DNA of 64,000 bases from Pterois miles (Eukaryota > Chordata > Actinopteri > Perciformes > Scorpaenidae), in NCBI GenBank assembly GCA_947000775.1, contig CAMQGK010000008.1:10492501-10556500 (forward strand), written 5' to 3'. The position numbers were made by a program, and so were the translations under genes. Below the pieces are notes generated by a model. It was given only the letters and a program-made list of their open reading frames with translations. It had not been told where the DNA came from and did not search any database. This document shows, in pieces, positions 57,975 through 64,000 of this stretch; the stretch's first letter is position 1, and the number at the start of each line of letters is the position of its first letter.

Positions 57975-58400
57975 TGAAGCAGTCTTGGTGCCGTGTGTGG
58001 TGTCATGGACATGCAGCCACTTTCCCAGTAAAAGTCTCCACCATGTTTAGTTTAGCAGGTTGTCAGCTGTGTGTCTGGGTTAGTTGGTGGTGTCATAGCT
58101 GTGAGCGTAGCTGTAGCAGACAGTGTGTGTACAGTTTATTTGTTGGTGAATAAATGCTACGAGGCTACAAGCTACAACTACTCAGCTGGAAGTCCTGAGC
58201 CAACTTCCTGTATCGGCGACGACTCTCTCTTAAGGTGGACCAGCGTTTCTTCTTAAAGTGACGAGCTGCTCCTGTGTTTTTTTTCACAGCTTTTTAATTA
58301 ATTACTAATATTTCTTTAAACCATTTAACGAATAGCACTCATCTGTTAAAATACTTAATGTCAGTTTTTCGGATAAACGGTTATTAACATCCCTTGTTCA
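57975..58400 (+). repeat. Possible host element of the minisatellite
   Basis: Sequence right of the array ends AGTTTTTCGGATAAACGGTT then ATTAACATCCCTTG, reminiscent of hAT-like ends (AGGGATGTTAATAACCG inverted). No matching left end was found before 57257, so assignment is tentative. Confidence 0.3.
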
Positions 58401-59580
58401 CTCAGTTCCTGTATCAGATACAAGACTCTGATTGGGTGGGGTCCGGTTGTATTGCCACAAGTCTTGGGTCTATGTGTCAATATATCTGCAGTCGATCTGA
58501 ACAGACTGGCTGTCAGCTCTGATCACATAGTGTCTCATAATCATAGACAGAAGGGAAATGTATGGCTGTGGCCCAATTTCATAGTGCATACTAACTGACA
58601 ACAGTATGTACAATGTACTAGTCTTTATACAATACCGTCCTCAGTTGGCCTACAAGGAATCAACACACTTAACTGTTTAATACCAACAAGAAATTATACA
58701 TAACATTTGCAATCAAACTTTAATCCTGAGTGAAGGTAAATGCATGATTGGGTGCATTTATATTGTCTCTGCATGGCTCTCAATATGGCGACGGCTGAGA
58801 AGGCGGCTCATAGCTGATGTGCAAATACAAAAAAAAAAAAAAAAAAAACAGTGCTGACAGTTAACAGTGTTTTCCTGGGGGGAGAACCAGGGGGTGGGTG
58901 CCATGCTTAGCATCGGCTGGGACTATGTTACCAGCTGTAGCCGCCGTATGAGAGGCAGCCATGCACAAACGGCGACGTCAACAAACCGCTGAGAAGCTCA
59001 GATTACAACACACATGGAGGGCGATGACTTAGTTCTCTGTTCAGGTAGACATTACTCATCTATATTTTTACATAGCAAATAGATGTTTGCTGCTATATAA
59101 TGCTCTGGATATCATATAGAGCTTCTTCACAAAGAGAAAATAAGTTATTCTTTTGTTTTCTGAGGTGTTCCTGGAGCTGCTATATCATCTTTAAGATGTT
59201 TTATTTTGTACAGCTATAAGCAGCTCCTCCATTTCCTTTGTGTATTGCATCAACATCACAAGTTATTCTAGCATGCGTCCTGACTTTATGTTGTCACTCA
59301 GCATTTCAGTGTGAATGCATATTCAAAATATGCTTACAATTAGACATCTTGGTCAGAATAACTCAACTTCAAGGACCTTTATTAGACATATAAATCCAGT
59401 ACCGGTCAGACATATTTGTAATATAGTATTATCATAATGGAAAAGGCGCCCCTTGTTTTGGGCATACAGTAGCTGCTTATCGAGGCAAATACATCAAGGA
59501 TTTAACTTAATGGCTTCCCTGTATAATGTAATTCAATAACCTCCAAGTCTTTCTTTCAGGTTGTTTTCATTTAGTCTCCC
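58400..59580. other. Unassigned intronic sequence
   Basis: Contains an A19 run at about 58831-58849. No exon or clear transposon recognised. Confidence 0.4.
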
Positions 59581-59584
59581 ACCT

Positions 59585-60155
59585 GTACAAATACATGAAA
59601 GGGTGAAGCAAGAGGGACAGACGGAGGTAGAGAGTGACAAGACAGCAGGATAAGAGAGGGCAGATGGAGGGAGTGAGGACAAAGAAGGGCAAGATAATAA
59701 AGGGACACAGTAAAGATGAAGCGTGAGACAGACTGGATGAAGCAAAGGTGAGGTAAAGGACAGAGAGGGGGAGAGATGAATGAAGAGACAGATGTCAAAG
59801 AGTGGGGGGGAGAAGAGAGGATGGATGTGAATGAGAGGAGAACATGACAAAGATGAGATGGCTGAGAGAGGAAAGAGAAGAAGTGATGGGAGTGAGCGGT
59901 AGACACACAGAGGGAGAAACTGACGGGGCTGAAAGGACGGGAAGAAGAGAGGGAGACGGAACAGGAGGCAACGGCGCGAGGAGAGAGAGAGAGAGAGAAG
60001 GGGGGATGGAGAGATGGAGGTGAAGAGACGGATGCGGTGAGTCAGCTGAGGACAGACAGATGAAGGGGAGAACCTGAGGGAGGAATGAAGGATGAGCTGG
60101 ATGGGTGGTAAGGAAGAGGGGATGGATTAAGGGGAGAGAGAAAGAGAGAGGGGAC
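59585..60155 (+). repeat. Purine-rich tract
   Basis: About 570 bp of mostly A and G on the plus strand, with GAGAGAGAGAGAGAGAAGG near 59981. It yields Ser/Pro/Leu-rich minus-strand frames of 105-155 codons that are composition artefacts. Confidence 0.65.
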
Positions 60156-60446
60156 TTTGATATCAGGGTGTGTGATACATTGACCCTCGCAACAGATAGC
60201 ATCCTATTAGTAACAGTTAGTTCAAACTGCATATCAAGCAGACATATACGCCGCAACATCAAAGTGAGGGAATCTGATCCAGAGAGCGCCTAATTGAGGG
60301 GAAAACAAGGCAAAGAGCCCACTGACAGGTGGTGCTAACATGTGATCTGTATCTGGATATCTCATCCGCATAATTACATTTGATCACAGCTATTTGCATT
60401 TAAAGTTACTACAAGGATCTTTTAACTGGTTATGAAACACTCTGAG

Positions 60447-60700
60447 GCAGAATGTCCTTCAGCTCAGACTCCAGCCGAGCCTCCAGCATGGCTTCCAGCA
60501 GGGCCTTGGGCAGCAAACAGCACACTGCGGACAGACCCAGATCCAGCTTTGTTGCCACCTTTGACCTGCAATCAGAGGTCCAGCGGGAGATGGAGAGCTC
60601 CGATTCCAGCAGCAGCGGTTTCCCCTCTGGCCAGGAGCAGAGCTTCACCTCGCTGCTCCACACACTGACACCACACCGCTGGAGGCCCGGGCCGTAATGC
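60447..60700. other. Unidentified GC-rich segment open on both strands
   Basis: The plus strand from 60452 reads 81 codons (MSFSSDSSRASSMASSRALG..., SDSSSSGFPSGQEQ) preceded by GAGGCAG, which could be an acceptor. The minus strand reads a Leu-rich frame ending LLEAMLEARLESELKDILPQ, then SVS and a stop. Both have about 70-75% G/C at third positions, far above the surrounding DNA. I do not recognise either product. Options are a real exon, a captured gene fragment, or a GC-rich repeat. Confidence 0.35.
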
Positions 60701-60811
60701 TGGGCCCGCTGGAGGGAAGGAAGGTGTCAGGACCAGGAGTACGTGGGGCAGAATTTCAGATCCTGCTGCAGATCTGTGATCGGATCTTACAGAGGAGGAA
60801 CAAAGTCGGTG

Positions 60812-60930
60812 TTTTGCAAGTCACAAGACTCAAGTCTTGAGTCAAGCCTCGGCTCAAGACCAACAAGTCCCCAAGTCAAGACCAAGCGATAAGTCAAGTC
60901 CAATCTTTGGATTTTAAATCTCGAACAAGT
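60812..60930 (+). repeat. CAAGTC-rich degenerate repeat
   Basis: GCAAGTCACAAGACTCAAGT, CTTGAGTCAAGCC and CCAAGTCAAGACCAAGCG: many imperfect CAAGTC/GAGTC units, a motif often seen in fish interspersed repeats. Confidence 0.6.
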
Positions 60931-61082
60931 TACTACGCGACAAAGTCAAATGAGCTGATGATTCAGCCTGTGGGGAACAAAAACATCTGGCAATCCAATC
61001 GTTGTGCTGATATTTCACTCTGAACCAAAAATGTGGCCACAGAGGAAAAGTCAGGACATCACCAAAGTCACTGGGAATGGAT

Positions 61083-61336
61083 AATGGTAAATGGACTTGC
61101 ATTTATACAGCACCTTTCTAGTCTTCTGACCACTCAAAGAGCTTTTTGCCATTGATGGCAGAGGCTGCCAAGCAAGGTGCCAACTTTGCCCATCAGGATC
61201 TAATCTAAATACTCATTCACACACCGATGGCTACGCTTCAGGGGCAATTTGGGGTTCAGTGTCTTGCAGCAACATGAGGATCGAACACACGACTTTCTGT
61301 TTGGTGGACCCCTACTCTACCCTCTGACCCACAGAC
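61083..61336 (-). mobile_element. tRNA-derived SINE, minus strand
   Basis: The minus strand begins with an A box (GGGTCAGAGGGTAGAGTAGG) and a B box (GTGTTCGATCC). It passes CACTGAACCCCAAATTGCCC and GGCAGCCTCTGCCATCA and ends GCTGTATAAATGCAAGTCCA, TTTACC. This is a common fish SINE layout. Some internal sequence is missing, but head and tail are both recognisable. Confidence 0.8.
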
Positions 61337-61339
61337 GCC

Positions 61340-61730
61340 CGAAGCATGAATGTCTGCTCCCAACTTCAATATAATCCACTATAGACCAAAGTGGTGGACC
61401 AACAGCTGACCCACAGACACTGTCCAGAATAATGTGGTTTAAAAAAAGAAGGATGTGAGTCAAAAGAGTAAGAAGGAAAAACAAGGATAAGATAAAATGA
61501 GTTATGCGTTCACAGCAATGCTGAAAGGTAGAGTCAAAAACAAATTCCAAGTGACAGCAGCGCTCAGAGAGTGAAATGTAGAGGTAGAAGAACGAACAAC
61601 AAGTTAAGGGAGAGCTAGAGAGGCTGAACGGGTATTTCAAATCCAGTTACTCAGACGTACACTAACGGTGGGCTTCCTGTCACGAGAGCCAGTGGAGATG
61701 CATACAAATAAACTTTAGGAATTTGGGTGT
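61340..61730. other. Unassigned intronic sequence
   Basis: No recognised feature. Confidence 0.4.
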
Positions 61731-61734
61731 ATGT

Positions 61735-61935
61735 GACACACGGGAAGGAGGAGGAAAAAGAGAGCGACAAAGACGGGGAGAGAATGAAGATAAAGGAGGA
61801 AGGAGCCGAGGCTCAACTGCAGCCAGGTTGGAGAAAGCTAGCACATGGAGTAGGGAATGATTGATGCAAAGGGAATTAGGCGGGAGAGATGAAAGTGATG
61901 AGACAGTGAGGGGAGGAGGGTTGGGGAATGAACGA
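61735..61935 (+). repeat. Purine-rich tract
   Basis: Mostly A and G on the plus strand (GGAAGGAGGAGGAAAAAGAG). Confidence 0.5.
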
Positions 61936-61939
61936 CAAG

Positions 61940-63280
61940 TTTAAAAGGGTAGTTTCACAACCTCAGTATGAAAAATACCTCGCTGACAAGTCTATTAGTA
62001 ACACAGTCAGTTTCCAACCCACAAAAACAAGAATGAATGTGCTCGCACACCTCAGAGATTGGGAGCGCAGCCGAGCGAAACAGAAAAGCTGAAAGACTAA
62101 TGGATGTAATGTTCAAATGAAACCACAATACAGCCATTAAGACTCAAATGTTATACTTGTCCCTCTGTAAAGGGTACATGTCCCCCACAATTCAGATGGA
62201 CACACATTGAGTTTCTGCTGGAAAGTCTCGCTCTCTTTCCAGCCGTCAGACTCGTCGGCCGTGGCTGCTTAGAGCTCAGGCGCAGACTGAAATGAAGGCT
62301 GTGCAAATTAAAAGCGCTACTCGTGACAGCTGAAACTTTCAACATGTGCCGTTTCACGCCGGACGCTGCCCGGCTATTGAGTAATTACTGCACTCCTGCC
62401 GATTTAAATGACCCCAATTCCCCAAAACGTCAAATTTCCTCAGTGATATGAGGTTTTCTCTGCAGGACAGAGGATATGACAAACTGGTGTGAGACTGGAG
62501 TGGAGGGGGACCTGAAATAATGACTTTATATCAGCTTATTGTCTTGCTGAGCGCAGCATGGAAGTGTGTACCTGAGTGTGTGTCCATGCATGTGTATGAG
62601 CCAGTATTAAAGAAAGACAAGCGCCTAAAGAGGAGGAGGAGCGGTATGAAAGAGTAGGCGGAGGTGCTGGTGGTACAGAATAAAGACACATCTTTACTGA
62701 TGCGCAATGTGAAGTCAAGATCCTTTCCATCTCATTTTCTCCTCACAAATAATCAAGCATGACATCCTTGGTGAGTTGCGAGATGAAAATATTACCATGA
62801 TATTGCTCGAGTTCTTCAGCGCCCTTTATCATCCAGTTCAGCCCTTTTTCATTCGCAAATGTATTAAATATGACATTGCATTTGATAGCAGTGATGGAAC
62901 AGACAAGGCCATTCTGGGAGGTTTACATTGTAGATATATCTGCTCTGTGGGCATGAAATACATGATTTATGATGGTTAAATATCCCATCGTCTTCCTACA
63001 TTATTGCTTCCTAAAAAAAACAAAAACAGTAGCTTTGCACATTTTCATTCAGTAAGATAAATGTAAAGAAACTGCATAGATCATAGATGCATCATGTTGG
63101 AAAAAAAGATTAAAAGCTTGAAACAGATGAAGAAATTGAGGTTACACAGTGTTACATGGATTAAAGCTGTATAATTATCTGTTAATATTTTGGATCAGCT
63201 GCTGTGGATGCAGGAGGTTTGGTGTCCTTTAATTAAAGCAAAAATATATATTTAAAACAAAGTTTATTTGTTCCTCATCA
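61940..63280. other. Unassigned intronic sequence
   Basis: No exon, RNA gene or transposon recognised. Confidence 0.4.
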
Positions 63281-63284
63281 TACG

Positions 63285-63572
63285 ATGAGGGACCCCTTTC
63301 AAAGATGCCAATTTTTCCTCGCCAAAATTTACCCCAAGTTCATAGCGTTATTTAGCCTCCTTCTTCATGAACTAGTACGAAATAGTTGGTTCCAATGGAT
63401 TCCTTCGGTTTTCTAGTTTCATATGATGCCTGTATCTTCACTCACTAATCTTTGCTCTTAAAACTGAGCCCCCTACAATCTTTGAAAGATCAACTGTGTT
63501 AAAGAAATTAGCGACATTAAAACAAATTTGCGTTAACGTTTTATAACTGGGTTAACTGTGACAGCCCTAATA
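63285..63572 (+). repeat. ATTAATC-family repeat, 3' half
   Basis: GAGGGACCCCTTTCAAAGAT, GGTTCCAATGGATTCCTTCG, TTAAAGAAATTAGCGACATT and the end GTTAACTGTGACAGCCCTAA match the right half of the 28585 copy. The left half, including most of the module, is missing. Confidence 0.75.
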
Positions 63573-63574
63573 AT

Positions 63575-64000
63575 AAAAGATTAATACTTGACATCCATGT
63601 ATTGATCCAATACTGCAAAGCAAAACGTTGTGATACTATGCTGTATCTAATGAAATGCCGCTTTCACCCTTTTTAATCTCTAATATCTACTACAGAGTAG
63701 CAAACATTTTAATCTGAAAATGTGGCTTTTTTGACCACTAGTGGCACTGTGGGGAAAGGTTTTGATGAGCAGGCCCCAGTTTTGTTAGTATTTCAACACT
63801 AATATTGATGCTGTTAATCACACACAACTCACAACACAACATTTCCACGCTATTCTACATTTCTACAGCTGGTGGCGGTGCTAACACGCCACGACACGGA
63901 CAATGCTGAAAGGCAGGTGAGAAGACAACGAACTAGCTGATGTAAACATAGAAGTAAACCACGCAGATGTTCAACATATACAACAAATCAGACAGCATTT
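63575..64000. other. Unassigned intronic sequence
   Basis: No recognised feature to the window edge. Confidence 0.4.

Noticed and set aside
57872..58153. 93-codon Cys/Ser-rich frame
   Set aside because: It starts inside the minisatellite and has no similarity to known proteins.

Overview
The window looks like teleost fish DNA, probably from a percomorph. It has about 40% G+C, few long open frames, long microsatellites, and many degraded transposon and SINE copies of kinds familiar from spiny-rayed fish. Nothing suggests bacterial, phage or viral DNA. There are no operons, CRISPR arrays or recognisable functional RNA genes. The organism call is an inference from repeat types and one exon.

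Only one exon of a cellular gene can be supported: a 163-bp minus-strand exon at 27369-27531. It encodes 54 codons of the biotin carboxylase domain of mitochondrial pyruvate carboxylase (pc/pcx) and has good splice sites on both sides. No neighbouring pc exon was recognised. The window is therefore best read as one small exon between two very large introns: at least 27 kb on its 3' side (lower coordinates) and at least 36 kb on its 5' side. A GC-rich segment near 60.45-60.7 kb is open on both strands and could be an exon or gene fragment, but I cannot name it.

Layout. 1-11.8 kb: two copies of one long interspersed repeat (the second split by a SINE), a Penelope-like GIY-YIG remnant, and several MITE-like elements. 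12.4-13.5 kb: a long purine-rich tract with (GA)38. 13.9-14.7 kb: an old three-unit tandem duplication. 15-27 kb: MITE and hAT-like copies, including a three-level nest at 24.5-25.3 kb. 27.4 kb: the pc exon. 28.5-34 kb: hAT-like repeats, a 49-bp minisatellite, a truncated Tc1 transposon, and a hAT-like insertion with an 8-bp target duplication and a tRNA-like SINE inside it. 36.9-41.2 kb: purine tracts and facing (GT)39/(CA)51 arrays. 41.5-44.4 kb: two different broken hAT/ZBED transposase remnants. 48.5-55.7 kb: MITEs, four SINE pieces, a Helitron-like element and a perfect 12-bp hairpin. 57.25-57.97 kb: a 55-bp minisatellite with 13 units. 59.6-61.9 kb: purine tracts and another SINE. 63.3-63.6 kb: a further hAT-like copy.

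No gene network can be described. If the pc reading is right, everything outside the exon is removed as intron. The notable biology is then intron architecture: repeat nesting, a sequence module shared by otherwise different repeat families, and structure-forming simple repeats in the pre-mRNA. I found no convincing new multi-gene system.
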